DNA from: Streptomyces sp. AM 2-1-1 | Lineage (GTDB): Bacteria > Actinomycetota > Actinomycetes > Streptomycetales > Streptomycetaceae | Assembly (NCBI RefSeq): GCF_029167645.1 | Contig: NZ_CP119147.1 | Location: 1,798,001-1,862,000 of the forward strand | Direction: 5' to 3' | Length of the DNA: 64,000 nt | Position numbers and translations under genes: made by a program | Part shown: one piece after another, positions 1-10,400 of the stretch | Numbering within the stretch: position 1 is the stretch's first letter | Layout: the number at the start of each line of letters is the position of its first letter | The notes under the pieces: model-generated | The model's database searches: none | The model's input: only the letters and a program-made list of their open reading frames with translations | What the model was told of the DNA's origin: nothing

Positions 1-141
1 CCGCCCGCACAGCCGTACGGGGGACAGTCGTCCCAGGAGGGGCAGGCTGGCCAGGCAGGACAGCCCGGGCCGGCGGGTCCGGACGGCCCGTGGCCCGCGC
101 CGGGGTGGCAGCAGCCGCCGTCCGCGCCGCCCCACCAGTAG
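1..141 (+). CDS. 3' end of an unidentified Pro/Gln/Gly-rich protein (partial)
   Basis: Frame 1 is open from the window edge to a TAG at 139-141 and encodes a 46-residue tail rich in Pro, Gln and Gly that ends APPHQ. The composition resembles the disordered C-terminal tails common on Streptomyces membrane proteins and kinases, but no domain is visible, so no function can be given. It runs in the same direction as the peptide transporter downstream and is separated from it by a strong terminator and a promoter, so it belongs to a different transcription unit. Confidence 0.6.
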   Translation, partial: PPAQPYGGQSSQEGQAGQAGQPGPAGPDGPWPAPGWQQPPSAPPHQ

Positions 142-165
142 CGCCGAGAGGACTAGACCAATGAG

Positions 166-197
166 GGCCCGCACCGTGGTGACGGTGCGGGCCTTTT
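166..197 (+). terminator. Rho-independent terminator
   Basis: Perfect 12-bp stem: GGCCCGCACCGT (166-177) pairs with ACGGTGCGGGCC (182-193) around a GGTG loop, followed by TTTT. It ends the partial gene at 1-141. Confidence 0.85.
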
Positions 198-234
198 GCG
201 TATTCCCGCAGACCACACGCCGTTTCGCCGACCG

Positions 235-264
235 TTGACTCCAGTTGGCCGCCGCTGATAGACC
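235..264 (+). promoter_or_regulatory. Probable sigma-HrdB-type promoter of the peptide importer operon
   Basis: TTGACT (235-240) and TAGACC (259-264) are separated by 18 bp and lie about 55-75 bp upstream of the solute-binding protein gene. Both hexamers fit the Streptomyces vegetative consensus (TTGACN / TAGRNT). The assignment is by motif only; no transcription data are available. Confidence 0.55.
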
Positions 265-317
265 TCTCCCTCACCGGCTGGCGAACCACTGCTCAACCGC
301 CGCCCCACCAGCGAGTC

Positions 318-2207
318 ATGACGCGAGGTCGACGTCCCATGGTCACAAGAAGTCCCGTCCGTACCGCCCGGCCAGGCCATCGTCTGCGCCTCCTCACGGC
401 CTCGGGTGCCGCCGCGCTGGCGCTCGCCGCCGGCTCGCTCGTACCGGGCGCCCCCGCTCCGCTCGCCGCCCCGCCCGCCCAGGCCGACGACGGGAAGACG
501 ACGCTCACGGTGGCGGTCGCACAGAGCGTGGACTCGCTGAGTCCCTTCCTGGCGCAGCGGCTGCTGAGCACCAGCGTCCTGCGGCTCATGTACGACTACC
601 TGACGAACTATGACCCGAAGGACAGCCACGCGGTCCCGGGTCTCGCCACGAAGTGGGAGCCGTCACCGGACAAGCTGACGTGGACGTACACGATACGGTC
701 CGACGCGAAGTGGTCGGACGGGGAGAAGGTCACCGCGAAGGACGCGGCGTGGACCTTCAACACCATGATGGAGGACGAGGGGGCGGCCACCGCCAACGGC
801 TCCTTCGTCACCAACTTCGACTCGGTGACCGCGCCCAGCCCGGACAAGCTCGTCATCACACTGAAGAAGCCGCAGGCCACGATGGCCGCGCTCGACGTGC
901 CGATCGTCCCCGAGCACGTCTGGAAGGACGTCTCCGACTTCTCGAAGTTCAACAACGACACGAAGTTCCCCATCGTCGGTGACGGTCCCTTCGTGCTGAC
1001 CGACTACCAGGTCGACAGCTACGTCAAGCTCAAGGCCAACAAGGACTTCTGGCGCGGGTCGCCCAAGTTCGACGAGATCGTCTTCCGGTACTACAAGGAC
1101 CAGGACGCCGCCGTCGCCGCCCTGCGCAAGGGCGAGGTCTCCTTCGTGGCGGGCAGCCCGAGCCTGACGCCCGCTCAGGCGGCCTCGCTCAAGACCGCTC
1201 CGGACATCAAGGTGAACGAGGGCCCCGGGCGGCGCTTCTACGCACTGGCCACCAACCCGGGCGCGCGCACCAAGGACGGCCAGAAGTTCGGCGACGGCAA
1301 CCCCGCGCTGCTCGACCAGAAGGTCCGCCAGGCACTCTTCCTCGCGGTCGACCGGAAGACCATCATCGACAAGGTCTTCCAGGGCCACGCCGTGGAGGGC
1401 GCCGGCTACATCCCCCCGCGCTTCTCCGCATACCAGTGGCAGCCCGCCGCCGGTCAGCAGCTGGGGTACGACCCCGCCCGCGCGGCCTCCCTCCTCGACC
1501 AGGCCGGATACCGGAAGAACGGCGACGGCAAGCGGGTCGGCAAGGACGGCAAGCCGCTGGACCTGCGCATCCTGTGCCACGCCACCGACCCGAACGACAA
1601 GGCGGTCGGCAAGTACCTCCAGGAGTGGTGGGGCGACCTGGGCGTCGGCCTGAAGGTCGACTGCCTCGACAACGTCTCGGACCCCTGGTACGCGGGTGAG
1701 TACGACCTCGCCTTCGACGGCTGGTCGGTCAACCCGGACCCGGACTTCGTCCTCTCCATCCACACCTGCGGCGCCCTGCCCGCCAAGGCCAAGGAGTCGG
1801 CCGCGACGGACAACTTCATCTGCGACCCGCAGTTCGACGACCTCTACGCCAAGCAGCTGGCGGAGTACGACCCCGCCGCCCGCGCGACGCTCGTCAAGGA
1901 CATGCAGTCGCGGCTCTACGACACCGGGTACATGAACGTCATGGCGTACCCGAACGCCGTGGAGGCCTACCGCACCGACCAGATCGCGTCCATCACCACG
2001 ATGCCTTCGGACGCCGGCAACATCTACGGCCAGGACGGCTACTGGAGCTGGTGGTCCGCGGTCCCCGCCGCGTCGGCGAGCGGTTCCTCGGACTCGGGCG
2101 GCTCCACCGGAGTGCTCGTGGGCGTCGGCATCGCCGTCGTCGTCCTGGCCGCCGGCGGACTGCTGTTCGCCCGGCGCCGCCGTTCCACCGCGGAGGACCG
2201 GGAATAA
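318..2207 (+). CDS. Peptide ABC transporter solute-binding protein (family 5), membrane-anchored at the C-terminus
   Basis: Extracellular binding protein of an oligopeptide/dipeptide importer. A basic N-region and hydrophobic stretch end near AQA-DD (about residues 50-57), which looks like a signal peptidase I site; there is no lipobox Cys. The SBP_bac_5 fold follows (LTVAVAQSVDSLSPFL, YTIRSDAKWSDGE, VRQALFLAVDR, GGYWSWW-like end). The last 35 residues form one transmembrane helix with an RRRR stop-transfer, so the protein is held by a C-terminal anchor instead of a lipid. First gene of a five-gene operon. An in-frame ATG at 339, 10 nt after GAGG (325-328), is an equally good or better start (622 instead of 629 aa). 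Confidence 0.9.
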   Translation: MTRGRRPMVTRSPVRTARPGHRLRLLTASGAAALALAAGSLVPGAPAPLAAPPAQADDGKTTLTVAVAQSVDSLSPFLAQRLLSTSVLRLMYDYLTNYDPKDSHAVPGLATKWEPSPDKLTWTYTIRSDAKWSDGEKVTAKDAAWTFNTMMEDEGAATANGSFVTNFDSVTAPSPDKLVITLKKPQATMAALDVPIVPEHVWKDVSDFSKFNNDTKFPIVGDGPFVLTDYQVDSYVKLKANKDFWRGSPKFDEIVFRYYKDQDAAVAALRKGEVSFVAGSPSLTPAQAASLKTAPDIKVNEGPGRRFYALATNPGARTKDGQKFGDGNPALLDQKVRQALFLAVDRKTIIDKVFQGHAVEGAGYIPPRFSAYQWQPAAGQQLGYDPARAASLLDQAGYRKNGDGKRVGKDGKPLDLRILCHATDPNDKAVGKYLQEWWGDLGVGLKVDCLDNVSDPWYAGEYDLAFDGWSVNPDPDFVLSIHTCGALPAKAKESAATDNFICDPQFDDLYAKQLAEYDPAARATLVKDMQSRLYDTGYMNVMAYPNAVEAYRTDQIASITTMPSDAGNIYGQDGYWSWWSAVPAASASGSSDSGGSTGVLVGVGIAVVVLAAGGLLFARRRRSTAEDRE

Positions 2208-2210
2208 CCG

Positions 2211-3302
2211 ATGAGCACTGACAGCACTCCCCTGCCGGGCTTCGGCCCGGCGGGCGTGGAGGGCGCGGGAACCGCCGGTCCGGCTCAGCCCGGACCGGCG
2301 GTCCGCACGCCGCACGCCCGCTCCACCACCGCCTACCTCCGCTACGCGGCGGGCAAGCTGGGCGGCGCCGCCGTCTCGCTGTTCGCCGTCCTCGTCACCA
2401 GCTTCTTCCTCTTCCGGCTGATCCCCGGTGACCCGGTCAAGCAGATGACCGGCGGGCGGCAGGTGACCACCGAGCAGATCGCGGCCATGCGCCGGGAGTT
2501 CGGGCTCGACCTGCCGCTCTGGCAGCAGTTCACCCAGTACTGCGGCAACGCGCTCACCGGTGACTTCGGCACCTCGTACCAGTTCCGTGCCCCGGTCATC
2601 GACAAGATCACCGAGGCGCTCCCCGCGACGCTGCTGCTCACCGGTACCGCGTTCGTGATCTACACGGTGATCGGCATCTGGCTGGGCTCCCGCTCCGCCT
2701 GGCGCAACGGCTCCTTCGGGGACCGCTTCCACACCGCGTTCGCGCTGACCCTCTACTCCGTACCGTCGTTCTGGCTCGGGCTGCTGCTGATCGTCACGCT
2801 CTCGGTCGGCATCGGCCCGATCCCGGGGCTCTTCCCGACCGGCGGCATGGAGTCCGGCGACTCGTCCGGCTTCGGGTACGTGCTGGACGTCGCCCACCAC
2901 CTGGTGCTGCCCGTCGTCACGCTGGTGGCGGTCGAGTACGCCCGCACCCTGCTGGTGATGCGCTCCTCGCTGCTGGACGAGATGGGCGGCGACTACCTGA
3001 CGACGGCCCGCGCGAAAGGGCTGCGGGACGACCAGGTCCGCCGCCGGCACGCGGTGCCGAACGCGATGCTGCCGACGGTGACGCTGCTCTTCGTCAACCT
3101 CGGCAACACGGTCGCCGGAGCGATCCTGGTCGAGACCGTGTTCTCCTGGCCGGGCCTCGGCGGCCTCTTCTACCAGGCGCTGAGCGTCCCCGACCTGCCG
3201 TTGGTGCAGGCGCTGTTCTTCGTCTTCGCCGCTGCGGTGATCCTGATGAACACCCTCGCCGACGTGCTCTATCCGCTCTTCGATCCCCGGGTGGGCCGAT
3301 GA
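2211..3302 (+). CDS. Peptide ABC transporter permease, DppB/OppB type
   Basis: Inner-membrane permease subunit, 363 aa. After a Pro/Gly-rich cytoplasmic N-terminus of about 45 residues come six predicted membrane spans. The DppB hallmark is visible in FFLFRLIPGDPVKQMTGG, and the EAA loop in YLTTARAKGLRDDQVRRRHAVPNA contacts the ATPases. The start lies 3 nt after the binding-protein stop and the end overlaps the next start (ATGA). Pairs with the DppC-type permease to form the translocation channel. Confidence 0.93.
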   Translation: MSTDSTPLPGFGPAGVEGAGTAGPAQPGPAVRTPHARSTTAYLRYAAGKLGGAAVSLFAVLVTSFFLFRLIPGDPVKQMTGGRQVTTEQIAAMRREFGLDLPLWQQFTQYCGNALTGDFGTSYQFRAPVIDKITEALPATLLLTGTAFVIYTVIGIWLGSRSAWRNGSFGDRFHTAFALTLYSVPSFWLGLLLIVTLSVGIGPIPGLFPTGGMESGDSSGFGYVLDVAHHLVLPVVTLVAVEYARTLLVMRSSLLDEMGGDYLTTARAKGLRDDQVRRRHAVPNAMLPTVTLLFVNLGNTVAGAILVETVFSWPGLGGLFYQALSVPDLPLVQALFFVFAAAVILMNTLADVLYPLFDPRVGR

Positions 3303-4222
3303 CGACCTCGACGGACGCGCTGGGCCCGGGCAGCGGCCCGCGCGCACTGACGTGGACCCGCAGGCGGCGGGCCGCGGCCCGTTTCTGGGCGCAGTACCGG
3401 ACGCACCGGGCCGGGATGGTGGGGCTCGGGGTGCTGGTGGTCATCGCCGTACTGGCACTGGCGGCCCCCCTGCTGGTGGGGACCGACTCCAAGAGCGTCA
3501 CCCAGGCTCCCGGCGGACCGATGGAACCGCCGAGCGCGGAGTTTCCCCTCGGCACCGACCAGTTCGGCCGGAGTCTGCTGGCGCTGCTGCTCTGGGGCGC
3601 CCGGGTGTCGCTCACGGTAGGGCTGCTCGCGGCCTTCCTCTCGGTGGCCATCGGCACCCTGGTCGGCGTCACGGCGGGTCACTTCCGGGGCTGGTACGGG
3701 GCGGTCGCCATGCGGGTCACCGACTGGTTCCTGGTGATGCCGACGCTGGTGCTCGCCATCGCCCTGGCCACCGTGCTCTCGCGGTCGCTCTGGACGACGG
3801 TGCTGGCGATCGGTGTGACGACCTGGCCGACCACCGCCCGGCTGGTGCGCGCCCAGACGCTCTCGGTGGAGTCGCGCCCCTACATCGAGCGCTCCCGGGC
3901 GCTGGGCGGCGGACACGGCCACATCATGAGCCGCCACGTGCTGCCCAACGTGATGCCGATGGTCCTCGCCCAGGCCACTCTGGCGATCTCCACCGCCATC
4001 CTCACCGAGGCGACGCTCGCCTTCCTCGGGCTCGGCGACCCCACGATCGTCTCCTGGGGCGGCCTGCTCCAGGACGCCCGCGAGGCCGGGGCCGTCAGCT
4101 CGGGCGACTGGTGGTACCTCGCCCCGCCCGGAATCGCCATCGCGGTCGTCGCCCTCGCCTTCACCCTCTGCGGGCGGACCATCGAGTCGGTGCTCAACCC
4201 CAAGCTGGGGAGCGAACGTTGA
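3299..4222 (+). CDS. Peptide ABC transporter permease, DppC/OppC type
   Basis: Second permease of the importer, 307 aa. It has the OppC N-terminal segment and the motif HPLGTDQFGRS-like (FPLGTDQFGRSLLALLLWGARVSL), several membrane spans, and an EAA loop ending in YIERSRALGGGHGHIMSRHVLPN. Its ATG overlaps the stop of the DppB gene, indicating translational coupling. Ends at a TGA that overlaps a possible TTG start of the following ATPase. Confidence 0.93.
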   Translation: MTTSTDALGPGSGPRALTWTRRRRAAARFWAQYRTHRAGMVGLGVLVVIAVLALAAPLLVGTDSKSVTQAPGGPMEPPSAEFPLGTDQFGRSLLALLLWGARVSLTVGLLAAFLSVAIGTLVGVTAGHFRGWYGAVAMRVTDWFLVMPTLVLAIALATVLSRSLWTTVLAIGVTTWPTTARLVRAQTLSVESRPYIERSRALGGGHGHIMSRHVLPNVMPMVLAQATLAISTAILTEATLAFLGLGDPTIVSWGGLLQDAREAGAVSSGDWWYLAPPGIAIAVVALAFTLCGRTIESVLNPKLGSER

Positions 4223-4245
4223 GCGCCCCCGAAGAACGGACCAGC

Positions 4246-5354
4246 ATGACAGCCACCGTCTTGGGCGGCCCCCTGCTGGAGGTGCGCGACCTCCACGTCA
4301 CCTACGGCTCCGGGTCGTCGGCCGTACCCGCCGTACGCGGCGTGGACCTGCGGGTCGACGCCGGGCAGAAGCTCGGCATCGCCGGGGAGTCGGGCTGCGG
4401 GAAGTCGACGCTGGCGCTCGCGCTGCTGCGGCTGCTGCCCGCCTCGGCCACCCTGCGCGGCGAGATCCTCCTGGACGGAGAGGACGTCCTGACGATGAAA
4501 TGGGGCCGCCTGCGGGCGGTCCGCTGGGCAGGGGCGTCCATCGTCTTCCAGGGAGCGATGCACTCCCTCAACGCGGTGCACCGCGTGGGCGACCAGATCG
4601 CCGAACCGATCCTGCTGCACCGACGGGCGACCCCGGCGGCCGCCCGGGTCCGTGCCGGCCAGCTGCTGGAGCAGGTGGGGCTGCCGGCGGCGAGGGCCGC
4701 CGCCTACCCGCACGAACTCTCGGGCGGCCAGCGGCAGCGGGTCATGATCGCCATGGCGCTCGCCTGCGACCCCCGGCTGATCGTCGCCGACGAACCGACC
4801 ACCGCGCTCGACGTGATGATCCAGGCTCAGATCCTCCGGCTGATCGAACAACTCGTCGCCGACCAGGACCTCGGGCTCGTCATGATCAGCCACGACCTGG
4901 CGGTGCTCTCCGACACCTGCGACCGGCTCGCCGTGATGTACGCGGGCCGGGTCGTGGAGGAGGGTCCGGCCCAGGAGGTCTACCGGCACGCCCGGCACCC
5001 GTACGGGGCGGCGCTCTCCGCCGCCTTCCCGCGCATCGGCGACCCGGCCTCGCGGCACGCCCCGCGCGGGCTGCCCGGCGACCCGCCGGACCCGGCGGCG
5101 CTGCCCACGGGCTGCGCCTTCCACCCCCGGTGCTCGGCGGCGCTGGAGTCCTGCGCCGAGGAGGACCAGTGGCTGCGGGACGCCGGGCCGGGACGGCGCG
5201 CGGCCTGCGTGCTGGTGGGCCCGGCGGCTCCGGCGCCCGCCACGCGGCCCGCACCCGTCTCGCTCCCCGTCGTCGGGGCGGCGCCGGCCGAGCCCGCCGG
5301 GGACTCGGAGACGGGCACGAGCGAACCCGGAGCAGAGGAAGCGAGGAGCACCCC

Positions 5355-5358
<4 letters not shown>
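4246..5358 (+). CDS. Peptide ABC transporter ATP-binding protein, DppD/OppD type
   Basis: Cytoplasmic ATPase energising peptide import. Walker [10 protein letters not shown], signature LSGGQRQRV, Walker B LIVADEPT with D-loop ALD and H-loop SHDLAV are all intact. The C-terminal oligopeptide-transporter domain contains the [10 protein letters not shown] cysteine motif typical of the subfamily, followed by an acidic Pro/Ala tail. Start is uncertain: ATG 4246 has a weak ribosome site, whereas the in-frame TTG 4219 overlaps the previous stop (TTGA) and follows GGGGAG by 6 nt; the latter adds nine residues. Confidence 0.92.
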
Positions 5359-6377
<1,019 letters not shown>

Positions 6378-6405
6378 CTTCCCGCGGACGGGGCCGGGTA
6401 CGGCG

Positions 6406-7368
6406 TCAGGCGCCGTGCTCGGCCTCGTACGCGGCGATCAGCTCGGTGCACCGCACGACGTCGGCGGCCATCGCCACCATCAGGTCGTCGACGGAGTCGA
6501 ACCTCAGCATCCCGCGCACGTAGGCCAGGAAGTCCACCGCCGCGTGCATGCCGTACAGGTCCAGGCCGACCCGGCCGATGGCGTACGCCTCCACGGTCCG
6601 CTCGACCCCGTCGAACTGCGGGTTGGTGCCGACGGAGATCGCGGCGGGCATGCACTCGCCGTCGACGTCGAGCCAGCCCGCGTAGACGCCGTCGGCGGGG
6701 ATCGCGCTGTGCGGGACCGTCTCGACGTTGGCGGTGGGGAAGCCGAGGTCACGGCCGCGCTGCGCGCCGCGCACCACGACGCCCTCGACCCGGTGCGGAC
6801 GGCCCAGGATCTCGGCGGCCCCGGAGACGTCGCCCTCGGCGATCAGGCGGCGGGTGAGGGTGGAGGAGAACGGGAGGCCGCCGCCCGCCCCGCCGCTGAC
6901 GAACAGGTCGACGACCTCGACGGTGTAGTCGTAGGTGCGGCCCAGCTCGGCGAGGAGTTCGACGTTGCCCGCCGCCTTGTGGCCGAACCGGAAGTTCGGT
7001 CCCTCGATCACGGTGCGCGCGTGCAGCCGGTCGACCAGCACCTTCACGATGAAGTCGGCGGGAGCGAGCTTCGAGAACTCCAGGGTGAACGGCAGGATGA
7101 GCAGCGCGTCGACGCCCAGCTCCGCCATCAGCTCCGCGCGGCGCAGGTGCGGGGCGAGCAGCGGTGGGTGGCTGCCCGGGCGGACGACTTCACTGGGGTG
7201 CGGATCGAAGGTCACGACGACCGACGGCACACCGAGCGCGCGGGCGCGTTCCACCGCCCTGCCGATGATCAGCTGGTGCCCTCGGTGCACCCCGTCGTAG
7301 GACCCGATGGTGACGACGCTGCGCCCCCAGTCCTCGGGGATGTCCTCCAAGCCGCGCCAGCACTGCAC
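6406..7368 (-). CDS. ribF: Bifunctional riboflavin kinase / FAD synthetase
   Basis: Converts riboflavin to FMN and FMN to FAD. The N-terminal nucleotidyltransferase (FAD synthetase) domain shows TIGSYDGVHRGHQ and TFDPHP. The C-terminal flavokinase domain shows GRDLGFPTANV and AAISVGTNPQFDG. The start is taken as GTG 7368 because GAGGAG lies 7 nt upstream and the protein then begins VQCWRGLEDIPEDWG, the usual actinomycete N-terminus; extension to 7434 would add an unlikely leader. 320 aa, normal for the family. Lies 43 bp downstream of the trypsin/NTPase gene. Confidence 0.95.
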   Translation of the reverse strand: MQCWRGLEDIPEDWGRSVVTIGSYDGVHRGHQLIIGRAVERARALGVPSVVVTFDPHPSEVVRPGSHPPLLAPHLRRAELMAELGVDALLILPFTLEFSKLAPADFIVKVLVDRLHARTVIEGPNFRFGHKAAGNVELLAELGRTYDYTVEVVDLFVSGGAGGGLPFSSTLTRRLIAEGDVSGAAEILGRPHRVEGVVVRGAQRGRDLGFPTANVETVPHSAIPADGVYAGWLDVDGECMPAAISVGTNPQFDGVERTVEAYAIGRVGLDLYGMHAAVDFLAYVRGMLRFDSVDDLMVAMAADVVRCTELIAAYEAEHGA

Positions 7369-7411
7369 CGTGACCGCTCCTCGCCCGAACCTGTGTACGT
7401 GTGTGTGTCGA

Positions 7412-10400
7412 TTACGCAGGTCTAAGACTGCCATGCTCGCGCCCCGCCGCCTGCATCGGCACCGTCATCGTGCGCCGGGAGGCCGCCAGTCGCTCCAGGG
7501 CCGCTCGGGCTTCCGCCCCCAGCACGGCCGCCCACTCCTCGGGGGCGGCGGCCAGCCACCGGCAGACCATCGCCGCGAAACCCGGCACGACGGAGGCGAG
7601 TTCGACCAGCTCGCGGTCGAACCGGCCGGCTCCCTCCTCCGAGCGGACGAGCAGCGTCCCGGTCCGGTGGACCAGCGCCCGGGTACGGGGCTCGGGACGC
7701 CTCGCCGAACCGGTCGCGGCCGCCCGGAGCAGGGCGTGCAGCACCTCGGGGTCGCCTCCGGTGGCCTGCTCGTACTCCATCAGCGTCTCCAGCAGCTCGG
7801 CCCGGGCGGGGCGGGACGCGGGACTCCCCCCGCAGGCGAGCGTCCGGGCCAGCGCCGCGCGGACCGGGGCGGGCGCGGGCGGGTCCCGCAGCAGCGAGGC
7901 GACCAGGGGCAGCAGCAGCGCCCGGGCGGCGGCGCCCTGCTCCAGCCGCAGCTCCACCAGGGCGGCGACCGGCGCGCCACCGTCACCGGAGCCCCCGGCG
8001 TGCCGGAGGTAGGTGCGGACGAGCCCGGCGGTGTGCAGGGAGAGCGCCGGAAGGTCGAGGGCGGCCAGCTCGACGAGCGTCTCGCCGGCCTCCCCGCCCG
8101 GGCCGGACAACCGGGCGCGGAGCGCGGCCAGCACGGGCTCCGGGAACGCGGGCAGTGCCTCGGCGACCAGGTCGGTCGGCACCCCGGGCGCACCTTGGGC
8201 GTAGGCCCGCAGCGCCTGCGGCAGCCACCGCTCCCGGGTCTCCGGGTCGCGGACGAGCAGGGCGAGGGCCGGGCCGTGCAGCGGGGCGTCCTCGGTACGG
8301 CCCAGCAGGGCGAGGGCGGCGGCCCGCACCAGGGCACGGTCCTCGGCCGTCCCGGCGCGGCCGAGCACGGCGGCGGCGTGGCGCGCGGCGGCCGTACGGC
8401 GCTCGGGGCGTTCGTCGTCCCGGGCCCAGCGCGCGACGGCGCGGCACAGGGTGCCGGGCGTGTCCTCGGCGAGGTCGCCGAGGAGTTCCTCGGCGCGTGG
8501 GTGCGGGGTGTCCACCAGCGCCTCGGCGAGATCGTCCGGGTCGAGGTCCCGGTGGGCGTGGAGCAGCGCCTGTGCGGCGGAGGCCACCGTGGGCCCTCCC
8601 GGGGCCGGGACGTCCCCGGCCGCGGCGTGCAGCGGGCGCTCGTCCGTGAACCAGCCGCAGAGCATCCGCCGCACCGGCGCCGGGTCCTCCGTCAGCAGCC
8701 GGCCCACCGCGTCGAGGAAGCCCTCCCCGCCGTCCCGGGCCGCCACGAGGCCGTCCCGCGCCGCGTCCCCGCCGTGCGCCCCCGCTCCGCCGCCGTGCCG
8801 CACGGCGAGCACGGCGTCCCGCACCGTGAGCCCGCTGTCCCGCACGGTGAGCCCGGTGGCCCCGTCGACGGGCACCAGGGCACGCAGCAGCTCGATCCGG
8901 TCCTCGACGGGGAGCCCCAGCCGCCGCCAGAACCAGGGAGCGAACGCGGCGAAGGTCCCCTCCCCCACGGCTCCCCCCGATGCGGTGTCGTGGACGATCC
9001 GCCCGGCGAGCACCCGCAGCACCCCGGCGTACGGACGGGCATCGGTGATCCTGAGCAGGGTCTCGCGCAGCAGCCGGGCCGCCCACCACGCCGCGTCCTC
9101 GTGGCCGGGACGGGAGGGGCGGCCGTCCCGCACGCGGGCGCCCAGCCGGTCCAGCGCCTCGATCAGGTCGGCCATGCGGTGCGCCAGCGCGGCGTCGCCC
9201 TGGCGCCGGCCGGTCAGCAGCATCGCCCGGACGACCGGCCCGATGCGGTGGCGGGGCACGGGGAGGTGGTGCGGGGGTGCGGGGTCGCCCTCCGGGCCGG
9301 GGGCCGGGGCCGGGCCGTCCTCGGTGTGCCAGCGGTGCACCAGGAAGCCCAGGGCCGCGTCCAGGTCGAGGTGGGCTCCCTGCACCCAGTCGCCGAGGTC
9401 CTCGTGGGCGAAGCGGTAGCCCTCACCGGCCGGGACGAGGAGACCCTCGGTCAGGACTGCGGCGGCCCACCCGGTGCGCCGGGGGAAGAGTTCCTCGAAG
9501 GCCTCCCGGCCCAGCTCTCCCTGGCCGGGGCCCAAGCACCGGCGGGCCGCCTCGTGCACCTGGCCCGCCACGCGCGCGGCGAGCCTGCGCACGGCGGTGC
9601 CGCCCATGGGCGGGTCTGCCGGCGCGGCGATCCGGACGGCCACCCGGGCGCAGGTCAGATCGAGGTGGGCGGCGTAGACGTCCTCGGTGTCCGGGGTGCC
9701 CGGCACGTCGGGCGGCAGCACCGCGCGGAGTTCGGCGAGGAGCCGCAGGGTCAGCGGGTGCCGGTCGTGGCCGGGTGCGACGGCGCCGTCCCCGATGCCG
9801 TACCGCTCCCGGACCCGGGCCGCCTGCGCCGTGGTGAGTTCCGCGAGCGCCACGGCGGGCGGGAGGCCCACGGCGGGGCGCGCGGGGTGGTGGAGGACCC
9901 CCGGCGGGTACAGACCTCCCACCGCCTCCCAGTGTTCGGGGCGGCAGGCGACCACCATGCGGGCCTCGTGCGCCCGGAGCCAGCCCGCGGTGGCGGCGGT
10001 CCACCCCGCCAGGTGGTGGACGAGCACGGGCGGCATCTCCTCGGGCCCGTCCAGGAGGACGAGGAGCGGGCGGCCGGCGGACGCGGCGAGGGCGGCCACC
10101 CGCTCCGGAGTCGCACCGGCCGCCTCCTCGGAGCCGTGCTGACGGCCCGCCGCGCCCTCGATGCGGGCGGAGCGCTCCAGGGTCCGGGCGACGGCGTCGG
10201 CCACCGAGCGGTCGTCGGACCGCAGGTCGGCGCCGCGCAGCCAGAGGGTGGGCGCGCGGACCCCGGCCTCCGCGCGGCGGGCGGCGAGGGCGGCGAGTTC
10301 GGTGGTGCGGCCGGAGCCGGGCACGCCGACCAGGCCGAGGACGGTGGCCGTACCGCGCTCGAAGGCGGCGAACTCCTCGGTGACGTCCTCGCGTTCCACC

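Noticed and set aside
663..3347. An 894-codon minus-strand frame opposite the peptide importer
   Set aside because: Antisense shadow of the binding-protein and permease genes.
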